A stretch of 64,000 nucleotides of DNA from Gloeophyllum trabeum ATCC 11539 (Eukaryota; Basidiomycota; Agaricomycetes; Gloeophyllales; Gloeophyllaceae), in assembly GCF_000344685.1 (NCBI RefSeq), contig NW_006920410.1, positions 398,061-462,060 of the forward strand. Direction: 5' to 3'. Shown here piece after piece: positions 28,542 through 41,614 of the stretch. The notes under the pieces are model-generated. The model saw only the letters and a list, made by a program, of their open reading frames with translations. It did no database searches and was not told the origin of the DNA. How positions within the stretch are numbered: the stretch's first letter is position 1; each line of letters begins with the position of its first letter. Made by a program: the position numbers and the translations under genes.

Positions 28542-29639
28542 ATCGCTCCCTCGTGTGTCGCCACTGTCTCTGCGTTCATCGATAGCGGATTTAGCGGCCA
28601 CGCTTCGTTGCCGGTCCCTGCAGCCACGTTTGCAAATCTCATAGTGATCTGCTTCGAAGACCTCCGCTGGCAGTCTGAAGTAGCGTTTATGCAAGTCGTG
28701 TGGAGGCGCCGTAGCTTCCACGTACGCCCCCTTCTTCTATCGTCCCGGGCGGGAGAGTACAGGATCAAAACTTGCCGGCTACTCGGGGCGGACTGCGCGC
28801 TCCTGCTACGTCTCCGTTATCACTCCGCCCACGCTATGGTACGCCCGGTGTGGACACGGGCTGTCTCAGCGATTATCTCGCTTCTCGCACAGATCAACCT
28901 GCTCGAAGTAGGCTGCTTGCTTTCGAGTATCATCTCCGTTCATCTTGTTGTAATATAATGGCCACCTTGGCTCCGGCGGTCTCACAAGGTCTAGGTGACT
29001 ATTACCCCGGAAAACTTCAGCCACCCCTGCTGGGATGTGCGCTACCTAAATCAGGCGAAGTGGATATTCCTACTACTCTTCGAAGTTCGCGAACGTTGAA
29101 GTGACGTAGGGCGGGTGATACGCTGGAGGCGGACAGTGGGTGCACTGATCCACGGTTGCTTGGTATGTCGACGCTCTCATGCTAGTCGTCGTCCAGACCG
29201 ACAGTCCAAGATCTTCGATACCTCTTATGGGCGACAGGTTTGCCCTTCGTCACGATGATGCTGCGCTAACGTCTTCGAGGACGCTTAAAGCTCTATCGGT
29301 GAACGTGCCTTGATGACGACCCGCGCTCGTGAATACTGTGATAGTCGTTAACCGTGCGTCTCTGTAAGCACGCGTTCTGATAACATCGTTGTCTTGACGC
29401 GAATAAAAGGATATTCATCGAATTCATGGATGGCAAATAAAGGATATTGATGTCAGTAAGTTATAATACATTGGTCCCTGATTGTTTCCAACTTCCTTCC
29501 CGCCAACGTTGGCGTCTTGTACCCGTGTCTTCCGTTAGTTGCGCTCTTTCCTCTATAATTCGCCACATTGATAAAGCAAGCCTCGAAGCAACTGACGCCA
29601 GCCCTTTAAATTGCTATGGTCGAATTGCCGGGATGTTGT
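28542..29639. other. Gene-poor interval right of the MITE
   Basis: About 1.1 kb with no supported gene. An imperfect direct repeat of about 17 bases (AATAAAAGGATATT-like) occurs near 29402 and 29436. Frames on both strands lack motifs. The right part should include the 3' region of the PAH-only gene. Confidence 0.4.
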
Positions 29640-30374
29640 TCATAACATGGGCATTTCCACGAACGCTTTGAATTCTTCGAAGAGGGCCCGGTCTTCCTCA
29701 AAAATTACTTCCACCGCCGCGAGCATTGTGCGCGTGTCGCTGTTGTGCTTTAGTGCGTCCAGAAAATCTTTGAACTTGTCTGGAAAGCGTAGCTTGATTT
29801 TTGAAACGAAGTTCATACTATGCGGCATCAGGGCCTTGTCTAAGACCTTCGGCGGTAGGGGGGGTGGCGGCATACCCTGGTAATCCGGAGTTGTGGCGTA
29901 GGCTGTCGAACTGCAAGGGTACCCCGGGGGCTCGCCTGCATAACTGGCAGCAGATCGAGTGCTTATCCTTGTGGGTGTGATAATTGTAATCAGGTCGGTA
30001 CCTTGAGAGTTTCTACTGCATTCCATCCGATACCCGTCAGGAAGGAAGATGTTGAAGCCCTGGATTAGCGCAGGTTTGTCCCAGAGTAAGGAGGCCGCTC
30101 CTTGGATAAGTTCTCGAGTCGTTATAGTCTCTCTTCTGAAATCTTGCACCATATTCACCAAGTCATCGTATATGTTCGGCTGGTCGGAGAACTGGGTCCT
30201 CACAGCATTCAAGTAACTGTACACGTATGCGAAGGCAAGAGTCGTGACCTCCTCTCGATTTGTGGGATATGCAGCAGTCATTGCACCTCCTGGTGCAAGA
30301 CTAGCGGGATAGAGTGGCATGAGGCGTGCGTGGCTGGAGACAAGAGGTTGATTTCGCGCTTCCTTCTGCCACAT
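29640..30374 (-). CDS. PAH-only Sin3-like protein
   Basis: A single exon encodes 244 residues. Two paired amphipathic helix (PAH) domains are visible. PAH1 (about 47-117) contains FAYVYSYLNAVRTQFSDQP and GFNIFLPDGYRME; PAH2 (about 186-241) contains MNFVSKIKLRFPDKFKDFLD and FEEDRALFEEFKAF. A proline/tyrosine-rich linker (MPPPPLPPK) joins them. Sin3 corepressors are far larger and carry a histone-deacetylase interaction domain and further PAH copies, none of which is found here, so this is not a complete Sin3. The protein may bind transcription-factor helices as a competitor or adaptor. Start choice: ATG 30374, with later Met codons possible at residues 19 and 32. It lies head to head with SMC4. 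Confidence 0.8.
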   Translation of the reverse strand: MWQKEARNQPLVSSHARLMPLYPASLAPGGAMTAAYPTNREEVTTLAFAYVYSYLNAVRTQFSDQPNIYDDLVNMVQDFRRETITTRELIQGAASLLWDKPALIQGFNIFLPDGYRMECSRNSQGTDLITIITPTRISTRSAASYAGEPPGYPCSSTAYATTPDYQGMPPPPLPPKVLDKALMPHSMNFVSKIKLRFPDKFKDFLDALKHNSDTRTMLAAVEVIFEEDRALFEEFKAFVEMPML

Positions 30375-30488
30375 TCACCTAAAATAGGTGAAATCACGTG
30401 ACACGTGACCGGACGCGTCGCGCGTGTTCGCCGCGGCGCTGTTGAACGCGCATCTCGACCATCTTCTCACCGACGCGCCCTCAAGACT
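30375..30488. promoter_or_regulatory. Bidirectional promoter with E-boxes and MCB site
   Basis: Only 114 bases separate the start codons of the PAH-only gene (-) and SMC4 (+). Two palindromic CACGTG boxes lie one base apart at 30395-30400 and 30402-30407, the sequence bound by Cbf1/bHLH factors. An ACGCGT box at 30413-30418 is followed at once by CGCGCGT; ACGCGT is the MCB element bound by MBF at G1/S. A 7-base inverted repeat TTCACCT/AGGTGAA lies at 30374-30392. Confidence 0.65.
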
Positions 30489-33400
30489 ATGCCTCCACGG
30501 CGTTCAACTCGAGCAACACGATCTTCTGCCGAGCCGGCCCCTGTCGCCGCGACGACTTCGACGAAGCGCAAGCGAAACCCACCGACCGCCGAAGTTCACG
30601 AAGAGGAGGAACAAGAGAACGTTATCGCTGCTGCGCCTCAGAAGTCGCGCAAGGAATCTACGAGGTCAAGTAGCAAGACTGGCATGACTGCTCGTAGAAA
30701 ACCTCTCAAGGAGGTTCCCGAGGTCGACGAAGTAGAGCAGAAAGAACCACCGCCGAAGAAGCATCGCCGTTCACTTTCTCCTGACATGGGCAACGAGGTC
30801 AGAGAGCCCTCGCATCATGAAGAAGATGAGGAAGAGGAAGAGGAGGAGAAACCTAGAGGCCGCGGTAGAAAGGCGAGTGCTGCACCGCCTACCAAGTCTG
30901 AACCTGCGAAGCGGAGAGCAACAGCCAGGAAAGTTGCGGACGCGGTGGAAGAAGATGATCCTACTCCACCCAAATCTAGGAGGGCGAAGACTACCGCTGG
31001 CAAAGCAAAGGCGATTGCACAGCCGAGCGGCTCGTCTGCAAAAGGTCCTACGCGTTCCAGCCGTTCGTCGAGGAAGGTCAAAGTGGAAGAGTCCGAGGAA
31101 GTCGACCACTTGGAGGACCAGGGTGCAGATGAAACGCTCACAGACGATGAAGCAAGAGACGCTGAGGAGAACCATAGCTCACAAAGAGGCCGATCTCAAG
31201 CAAAGGAGACAAAGTCTAGGAAACGCTCCGATCAGAGGGTTTCAGCTACCACCGCTTCCTCTACAGTTTCCTCTGCAGCCGGAACGTTATCCCGTCTTTC
31301 CGACGGGCACGTCAATGAAGAGGATCGTTCTGTAGACGGGGATAATGCTCGTGGCGATCCGTCCACGCCCGAGAAAGACGAGGGCAGCGACGAGGAGCTA
31401 GCCGCAGCTCAGTTGTCGGACGAAGAACGGCCCGCGACACCGCCTGCCTCGAAAGAGCAAGAGGAAGAGAAATCGCTCCTAGATGGTCCTGATGTGCCCC
31501 TCAAGTCTCAACATGCGCCTTCTTCACATCAAGTTAAGGAGCCAGAGGAACCGCAAGGTCCAAAGGCGCGGCTCGTCATACATAAACTTGTTCTAGTGAA
31601 TTTCAAGAGTTACGCCGGTCGACAGGAGATTGGTCCATTCCACAAGGTCTGTATCTGCGGCTTCAACTTCGTTCCGCCTCTGACAACCTTTTTGCCTAGT
31701 CCTTTTCGGCCATTGTAGGTCCTAATGGCTCGGGAAAGTCAAACACGATCGACGCCTTACTTTTCGTCTTTGGCTGGCGTGCGACGAAGATGCGGCAAGG
31801 CAAACTCTCGGAGCTAATTCATAACTCTGCACGGTACCCCGATCTGGACGATTGCAGCGTCGAGGTGCACTTCCGCGAGATCGTTGACCTGGTGTGTGCT
31901 GCCTTCTCTGGAGGACGTGATCGCTGCTGCTCACGCTTGGATAGCCTGGTCCAGATGCATATGAAGTCGTGCCGGGATCGAAGTTGGTTGTGTCCCGTAC
32001 AGCGTACAGGAATAATACTAGCAGGTACACAATCAACGGACAGCAGAGTTCTTTCACGGAGGTCAGAGACCTCCTGAAGGGTCGAGGCATCGATTTGGAC
32101 CACAAGCGGTTCCTCATTCTACAGGTTTGATATTATATCTGACCTGCATATCCTTCTATACTGAATCGCGGGATAGGGTGAAGTCGAGTCTATCGCACAG
32201 ATGAAGCCCAAGGCTCCGTCTGAGCATGAAGACGGTCTCTTGGAATACTTGGAGGACATCATAGGAACCTCCAAATACAAGGAGCCGATCGAAGAAGCTA
32301 TGATAGAAATGGAACGTCTTTCCGAAGAGAGGCAGGAGAAGCTGAACCGACTTCGGATTGTGGAGAAAGAGAAGAGCGCACTGGAAGAAAAGAAGAAGGA
32401 AGCCGAGGACTACTTGAGATTACAGAATGAGCACGTTCGAGCTCTCAGCCGCCTGTGGCAACATCATCTGTGGCGATGCTTAGTGAACGAAGGCCAGTAC
32501 ACCAAGCAGATCGTATGTTACAGGGCCCTTTTTCCTGCTTCTCCTATACTGATTGGTGGTCCCGTTATAGGCCAAATTTGAGCAGGAGCTGACAAATTTG
32601 CGGGAGCAGAACCAGGACGACGTTACCCACTGCGAACTACTCCAAAAGCACTACGACGAGCGTGAAGCAGCCTACGATGTAAGGTTGACCTCCTTAATGC
32701 ATTGACTGGCGCTCTGACTATGACGGTGCGTCTGTAGGAGGTCAAAGCTGCCGCCGAAGAGGCCCAGAAGGACCTTGCGGCACACGAGAAACAAGCTGTG
32801 GGCTTGGAGGAGAAACGTAAGCATGCCAACAGTAAAGCCAAGAAACTGAAGAAGGCTTTGCAAGACGTGAGCATGCACGTATGATCGCTCGCATCAGTCA
32901 GGCTGATGACGTATACAGGATGAGCATACAAGGACTGAAGCATTACGCACCATCGAAGACTCCACGAGAAAGATCGCGAAGGAGAAGAAGAAGCTGGAAG
33001 AGTTCGAGGAGTCTTTGGAGCAGGAGGAGGACGTCTTGGAAGAGATCCGTGATAGTCTGAAGGGTGGGATACTCTATTGCTCCTATGTTCACCATCCACT
33101 GAAGCTGTCACAGATAAGACGCAGGTGTTCCATGACCAGATCGAGGTTAAACAGAAGGAATTACAACCTTGGATGGCCAAGATCAATACGAAGCAAGCGG
33201 AAATCGATGTTGCTACGAGTGAACGGGATGCTCTGGCAAAGAAAGCTGAGGCTGTCAAGGAAGCCTTGGAAGAGGCTCAGACTACGGTAGACAAGCTGCA
33301 AGCCGAACACGAGACCAAAGTGGGTATATTATGCAGTTGACGATGCCGGTCTGACTGTGCCTTGTCTAGACTTCCGAGCTGGCCGAGCTACAGGATAATC

Positions 33401-36368
33401 GCTCTGGCATTCAGTCAGAAATTGATCAAGGACAACGAAGACTTCAGGTACGCCGATTATCTTACAGATGTCGGAAATAGTGCTCAGCCATGCCACAGCA
33501 ACTTCAATCGAAGATCCAGCAACTACGAGCGACGGCGTCGTCCTCGCGTCAGAAGGTCGACGAAGCGAAGGCGTCGCAAGCCGCAAATACTTCGCAGAAC
33601 AGGGTGCTAGACAGTCTGACCAAGCTCAAGAATTCAGGGCGTATTGATGGCTTCCACGTTCGTGTTTCCAATTACGTCCTCCACCCTCCGCTGAAAATTT
33701 GTTAGGGTCGTCTCGGAGCCCTAGGGACCATCCCTGACAAATACGACGTCGCCGTGTCGACGGCTTGTCCTTCCCTCAATAACCTGGTCGTTGATACCGT
33801 AGAGCAAGGTCAAGCATGCATCGAGTACTTGCGCAAGCAGAACGTTGGACGCGCATCGTTCATCGTGCTCGAGAAGCTTTCGTCTCAAGGCTTGGGCAAA
33901 ATCGCTACCCCTGATAACGTACCCCGGCTGTTCGATTTGATCAAGCCGAAGGACCCTCGGTTCGCCCCTGCTTTTTACAAGGCAGTCGGGAACACGTTAG
34001 TCGCTGAGACTCTGGAACATGCGAATCGTATTGCTTTCGGAGGATCGCGCAGGTGGAGGGTTGTTACGCTGGCTGGTCAACTTATCGAAGCTTCCGGGGC
34101 TATGTCAGGAGGCGGGACGCATGTTGCCAAGGGTATCATGAGCTCAAAGCTGGCCGCCGATACTGTCTCTCCTGATGTTCTCAGACGATACGAGGAGGAG
34201 AGTAACCAGGCTGCTGAGCAACTCGAAGAAGCTTTGCAAGAGTCGCGTAGGCTCGAAGCTGAGATGGATAGTCTAATGAAGTCTGGGCCCCGGATGGACG
34301 TGGCTATCGAGAAGCTGAACCTAGATATACAGACTGCTTCCAAGCGGATAGTCGAGGCTCAGAAGCGTGTTCGTGAGCTGAAGTTAGTACTGTTCCTTAG
34401 TAAGTAAGCGTGGACTAACAACAGTCTCTAGGTCGCAGAGTAAACCCGATGCTGGTGATCTGGCACGCATCTCCGCCTTGGATGAAAGCATCCACACTGC
34501 CACGAGGGATCTCGAGAAGCTGCAGAAGAAATCTGGCGCGATAGAGCAAGCAATCAAGGACCTAGAGGAGAAAATCCTTGACGTTGGCGGATCCCGACTG
34601 CTGACACAGAAGTCCAAGGTTGATGGTATCAAGCTCCACATCCAGATAGCAAGTGACGAGATAACGAAGGCTGAGGTCGCCAAAGCCAAAGCAGAGAAAG
34701 ATGCTGCCAAACTCGAAGGAGCAATAGAACACAACAGTGTCAGTCTAGAGGAAGCAGAGGCAGAACTTCAAGAACTGGTAGAGCAACTTTCCGAGTGCAC
34801 CCAGTATGTCGAAGAACTCAGCAGCAAAGTCGACGCCGCCAGGGCTGCGGCAGAGAACTCCAAAGACGACTTGGACAGCTTGAAAGCTGAACTGGATGCT
34901 AAGAACGAAGAGATCCGAGGCTTCCGAGAGAAAGAGGTACGACTAGATCTAGCAGATATCTGTGCATCAACCATTAACGTCGATCTAGATGACACTGGAA
35001 AATGATCTCGAGCGCTTGAAGAAGGACATGGATGACAACGACAGATACATCGATCACTGGCGGACCGAACATGACAAACTTACACTGGAAGAGATCGAGT
35101 ATGTCCGGTCTTCCTCTTCCGCGTATAGCTTTTGACCATGTCATATAGTGATGAGGAGGAGGAGGAAGCGGAAGAGGACGGAAGGGAGTCCGCTGAACCC
35201 TCCGGAGAGCATGTCAAGGAAGAGCCGGCAGAGCAGAAGGTGACTGGGAAGGGCCGACAGCGTGACAACCCCTATGAATTGCACATCTACACGGAAGCCG
35301 AGTTGATGAAGTTCAAGCAGCAGGAGCTCGTCGCTGATGCCGAGTTGCTCGATGGTGCGTCTACACTCTTGTCTACTCAACACGCTCGGCTCAATCGAGT
35401 ATTGCAGAGAAACTCAAGAATGCCAAGCCTAATCTTGCGGCCCTGAAGGAATACAGGAAGCGGGAGGAGGAGTTCTTGAAGCGGGCGCAGGACTTGGAAT
35501 CTACGACGAGCCAACGCGATGAGCAAAAGCAGAAGTACGACAGCCTTCGAAAGCAGCGTCTCGACGAGTTCATGGCAGGCTTTACTGCGATATCGTTGAA
35601 ACTGAAGGAGATGTACCAGGTACAAGTGCCGCATAGCTTCGTGACGGGCGGTGATAACTGAAGTCTGTTCATTCTCTAGATGATCACGCTGGGCGGGAAT
35701 GCTGAACTGGAGCTTGTCGACAACATGGATCCATTCTCGGAAGGTGTCATATTCAGTGTCATGCCGCCCAAGAAGAGCTGGAAGAACATCTCTCACCTCT
35801 CTGGTGGCGAAAAGGTATATTCATTTATACCAAGTATATAACGGCGACTAATTCCAGGTGTAGACGCTCAGTTCCTTGGCGCTTGTATTTGCTCTCCACC
35901 ACTTCAAGGTAAACCATCACCCCCATTACGCTGTGTGCCGCCCGTACTGACCGGTGGTTACATCGATATAGCCGACGCCTTTGTATTTCATGGACGAGAT
36001 AGACGCAGCACTCGACTTCCGTAACGTTTCCATCGTCGCAAACTATATCAAGGACCGAACGAAGAATGCCCAATTCATCATCATCTCCCTACGGTACGCA
36101 GTTGACCTTAACTTTTATTCTGTGGCTCTCGCTGACCGATGTACTTGTCACAGCAATGACATGTTTGAGCTGAGCCACCGGCTGATCGGGATATACAAGA
36201 CTGCCAACCAGACCAGGAGTGAGTGCCCTTGGTTCACAGGCTGTCATTGATACAGAGGTGCTGACGCGTCCTGATCCAGGTCTATCAATCGACAACCGTG
36301 CATTAACAGCCATCCCCGTGCAGGCCGTTGCGCCTGGTATGGCCTCTGCCTCGTTGGCAGCACACTAA
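30489..36368 (+). CDS. SMC4: Condensin subunit SMC4
   Basis: ATPase of condensin, needed for mitotic chromosome compaction. Twenty exons: 30489-31646, 31700-31891, 31945-32124, 32177-32512, 32571-32678, 32738-32866, 32919-33063, 33114-33319, 33370-33447, 33499-33657, 33706-34382, 34432-34936, 34989-35098, 35149-35354, 35408-35619, 35680-35814, 35864-35908, 35972-36093, 36154-36218, 36280-36368; 1618 residues. A charged, disordered N-terminal extension of about 360 residues is longer than in most SMC4 proteins. The head starts RLVIHKLVLVNFKSYAG; Walker A is GPNGSGKSN (393-401). MRQGKLSELIHNS and MKPKAPSEHEDGLLEYLED are diagnostic of SMC4. The hinge begins GRIDGFHGRLGALG between two coiled coils. 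The ABC signature LSGGEK ends exon 16 and Walker B is YFMDEIDAALD. The start is ATG 30489 (MPPRRSTRAT). Confidence 0.96.
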
Positions 36369-36520
36369 TTTGCCAAATCGGTATTTATTCTGCTTATGGG
36401 ACGTCTGGACTGGGGAGATATAACGCATATGTACCACATCGTTGGATTCGCCGTCTTGAAACATGAAGTGTAATTCTATTCGTACACATCTATCTTGTAC
36501 ATCCCGTTTTCTTCCTTCGC

Positions 36521-38037
<1,517 letters not shown>

Positions 38038-38253
38038 ATTGGACGAATGTAGAGGAGACGTGCCGGCGGGAAGCCGATGGTTCCTGGAGGACCTCAATTC
38101 ACTACGTGCACACTTTCCAGTGCTACGGGGTATTCCCACGCAGTCTCCAAGCTACGATCACCGACTTGATCTAAATCAGCTCCAGTGCTCCTTGAAACCG
38201 CCATACTGCTTTCACCCTTTGCTGCACGGAACTCCTTCCACTACTCAACAGAA

Positions 38254-39122
38254 ATGGCCTCAGAGAGTATCGACGGAGCTACCAATAGTGCGTGCTCACT
38301 GAAGTGAAACTAATCTGGGAGATTTATAACGGGGGCCTGCTCAGACGAGAGGCTGCTCGCAGCTGCGCGGCTTGACAATGAGGATATGCTCCTTGACGTC
38401 TTCGAGAAAGGCGGGTTCGACATAAACTTCCAGGACGGGTGGGTGGTCTCAGGTCGCATTTTTGCTTACTACTTACGATTGATGGCAGTCTCGGTAACAC
38501 AGGTACGACTCGATATCTCTGCTAGGGATATGAGCGTGATATCCTAATTAAACCACTTTCCACCTCTTCCAGCGCTGCACTACGCGTAAGTATGTATCAT
38601 CTGTCCCTCCGTGTCACTCCCATTTCTGATTCCCCCTGTCTGTCACTTTACAGCGCATCAAACGGCTCGCTAGACGTCTTGGAGCACATCCTATCTCATG
38701 AGGAATGCGACGTCGATCCTATCAACCGACTAGAGAAAGCCACGCCGCTACATCTAGCTGTTCAGATTGAAGATCCAGAGGTGAGGAAGGCCGTGGTGGA
38801 GAGCCTCCTGGAAGCTGGCGCCGATGTCACGTATGCTTGACCTTACCCCTCGCTTTCACCAAGCTCCCTCTGACACGGTCCATGATGTGTAGGATTAAGG
38901 ATAAGAACGGAGACACCGCGGCGGACCTGCTTAAGCCAGAAGACACCGAGATACGCGCCCTGTTCCGCAAAGCACAAGCGCAGAAAAGCGTGTCTCGGGA
39001 TGATATTGCGTCTGGTACGCCTGTTGCTCTGAAGGAGTTCTATGAATCTCACTGACTCCGTGTTACTAGATGACGAGGGAGAGGAAGGTTCTGGCTCTGG
39101 ATCTGGGACTGATGAAGAATAG
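38254..39122 (+). CDS. Small ankyrin-repeat protein (YGL242C-like)
   Basis: Seven exons, two of them tiny: 38254-38287, 38345-38438, 38489-38502 (14 bases), 38573-38585 (13 bases), 38654-38830, 38893-39014, 39070-39122; 168 residues. Ankyrin repeats: DINFQDGLGNTALHYAASNG SLDVLEHIL across exons 2-5, ATPLHLAVQIEDPEVRKAVV, ESLLEAGADVTIKDKNGDTA. The acidic tail ends GSGSGSGTDEE. The size and three-repeat layout match the fungal YGL242C family, whose role is not established. The small exons are forced by the continuous repeat frame, which supports the model. Confidence 0.85.
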
Positions 39123-39341
39123 AAGGATATAATGTAGAGTTAATGCTCCGCTGTATTATCACGAAGGGTTAATAGTGCCTGTCTACGCTGATGAACCACG
39201 CGTTGGTCTGAGTCTGCAATGTTCACACCGTGGCCTTCAGCTCAGCGGGCTGTAGCTTTCTCCTGAAACCGAAAAACTGTAAAAGCAAAAATAATACATT
39301 CAGGCTTGCACATCTACGAATACCCCGCCTAAACCAACAAC

Positions 39342-41445
39342 CTAACTCTCACCCGCCACCCACGCTTTCCAACCGTCCCGACTCTTGAGCCAGTCAATCA
39401 ACTCCTCCCTCTTCACATGCGTTCCCTTATCCGCACTCTCAATCTTCCGCTTGCCCTGGCCTGGCACCAGCTCCCACCGCTGCTCCTTCACCGTCACCAG
39501 TCCTTTCGCCAACTCCTCCCCGCCCAAAATGACCGCAAACGGCACCTCGTCCCTCTCACCCGCCAAAAACTGCGCAGGCAGCTTCGGCTTGGCCTTTGCC
39601 AAAAAGTCCGCCTTGATTCCCGCCTCGCGCAGCTCCCTCACGAGCTCGATGCGCTCCTCGAGCAGCCCGTCGCCTGCGCTCATGACGTACACGAGCGTGT
39701 CCTTCGTGCGCACGCCGCGCTCGACCCACTTCGGCCAGACGATCGCGAACACGCGGTCGAGCCCGAAGCTCACGCCGATGCACGGCAGCCCGCCCTTCGC
39801 CGCCTTCTTCTCGTCGCCCGCCGCGCTCGCGACGAAGGAGCCCACGAGGTTGTCGTACCGCCCGCCCGCGGCGATGGAGCCCACGCCTACCTGCGACTCG
39901 TCGATCTCCTCCTCCTCTTCGAGGGAGCCGTCGGTAGACTTGGGCGACGCCTTCTTCTTCGGCTTTTCGGGTGCGGGCGTGGAGGTGCCCGCAAGCGCGT
40001 CGGCGGATTTGAAGGCTGGGGGTGCTGAGGCTTCGACGACGGCTTCATAGATGAGACCGGTGTAGTAGTCCAGTCCGCGGGCTAGCGACATGTCAAAGGA
40101 TACCTACAAGACTTGAGCACTCAGCTAGTGCAGTTATCGAACCGTGCACTTACCTTCTCTAGACATCTATATGCTCGTAATAACGTGAACAATATTGTCA
40201 TCTCCTCAGCACCTTGCTTTGCGCTCTTATTTGCCATGAGTACTTCATCCGCTTTGAGCTGCTCCAGCAGTGCGGGCCCGCCTTTTAGCTTGACGTATTC
40301 GCCAATTTTGTCTGCAATGTCTTCTGGCAGACCCTTCTCCACTGTCATTTCCTTCTTGACCTCGGCCCAAGGCAGCTAGTTATGATGTGTTAGGTAGCCA
40401 ACAGTGTCAGGTCGACGAGACATACCTTATCGAGTTTGTCTACAGCAGAGGAGATCGTTCGGATCTTTTCTGGCGGGACGCCGCAAACTTCGAAGATACC
40501 GTCCAGGATTTTTCGGTGGTTCATCTACTTTGAGTCAGTAAGGCTACATATGTAAGTCAACGTCCACTCACCTTGATCAGGAAATCCCCGACATCCAACC
40601 TCGAGCAGACAGTGGCCACTAACGATATGATCTCTGCGTCTGGAATCATCGGGTCCCAGACGCCGGAAATATCGAAGTCCTGTGTTGTGTTAGGGAACAT
40701 ATCAAGGAACCTGTAGTTGTGACGCGCACAGCTTGTGAGAACTCCCGCATTCGGCCCTTGCTCATCACTGGGTTATCTCTGCGGTACACCTTCCCCACTT
40801 GCCAGATTTTACTCTGTCCAGTGCTGCTGGCCGCATTGCCCTGCATTGCTAGCCATCGTGCTAATGGCACAGTATGGTCGTAGCGTAGCGCTAGTTGCTC
40901 TCCACCTTGGTCCATCAAGTCAAAGATGAGCTTTGAGTCTTCGCCGTATTTGTCTGTGAGGATGTCTTTCCGCTCGAAGACAGGCGTGTCCAGTTGTGAG
41001 CCACCATAAAGGGAGAAGACGGCCTTCACGGTGCGCTCAATGTGCTCCTTGCAGTGCATCTCGGCTGGTCCATAGTCTCGGGTTCCCTACTGTCCAGCAT
41101 TATGACGGAAGGCTGAATCTAGAGGTGACTGCGCACCTTGGCAGTCTTCAGTAGCAGCCGCTCTTTCTTCTTCCCCTCCTTGCTTCCTCCCGCGCCTTTG
41201 CTCAACGCCAGCGTCTTCTTCAGCTCGCCCAGTTTCTTCTTCGCTTCCTCCAAAGCACTCGTCTCCGCGTTCTTTGTCCGGAGCTCATTGACGAGAGCTG
41301 TCTGCTTCGAGATCTCCTCCTCGAGGTTCAGCAACGACGCCTGAGCGGACTCGATATTCATTGTCGCCATGGCGCGGCGGGGCTGGAGGGTGCGCAATCG
41401 ATAAGTGAGGATAGGACGGAGAGTTGGACGGGCCAGGAAATACAT
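39342..41445 (-). CDS. HTS1: Histidyl-tRNA synthetase, probably cytosolic and mitochondrial
   Basis: Charges tRNA-His. Six exons: 41137-41445, 40730-41086, 40572-40679, 40426-40524, 40154-40375, 39342-40103; 618 residues. The N-terminus [20 protein letters not shown] is basic, Arg-rich and free of acids, like a mitochondrial presequence; a second in-frame ATG (41370, residue 26) begins [10 protein letters not shown], the likely cytosolic form. A WHEP-like helical segment follows. Class II marks: [23 protein letters not shown] (motif 2 region), [24 protein letters not shown] and GGRYDNLV (HisA), and [10 protein letters not shown] (motif 3). A lysine/acid-rich insert ([17 protein letters not shown]) interrupts the catalytic core. 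The anticodon-binding domain closes the protein ([17 protein letters not shown]). Confidence 0.95.
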
Positions 41446-41614
41446 TCAGAAATGTTATTTTTGCGCGTGACTCGATGAGATTATCGAAGTTGTGGCGTCA
41501 CAGGATAAGATAAGATTTTGCATGCAATGTAACCCTACCCCTACTGTATGTAGCTCTGCTTGTCGTCGATCGCATCACGACTCACCACGTCCGCCTGGTA
41601 TTTCCTCTGCGAAT
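41446..41614. promoter_or_regulatory. Divergent promoter, HisRS / membrane protein
   Basis: 169 bases separate the first HisRS ATG (-) and the chosen start of the membrane-protein gene (+). No TATA box is evident. Confidence 0.4.

Noticed and set aside
28470..28958. 162-codon plus-strand frame across the right end of the MITE
   Set aside because: It crosses the element border and the target duplication, so it cannot be an ancestral gene and has no motif.
39385..40050. Plus-strand frames of 203 and 221 codons over HisRS
   Set aside because: They are antisense shadows created by the GC-rich third positions of the real minus-strand gene.
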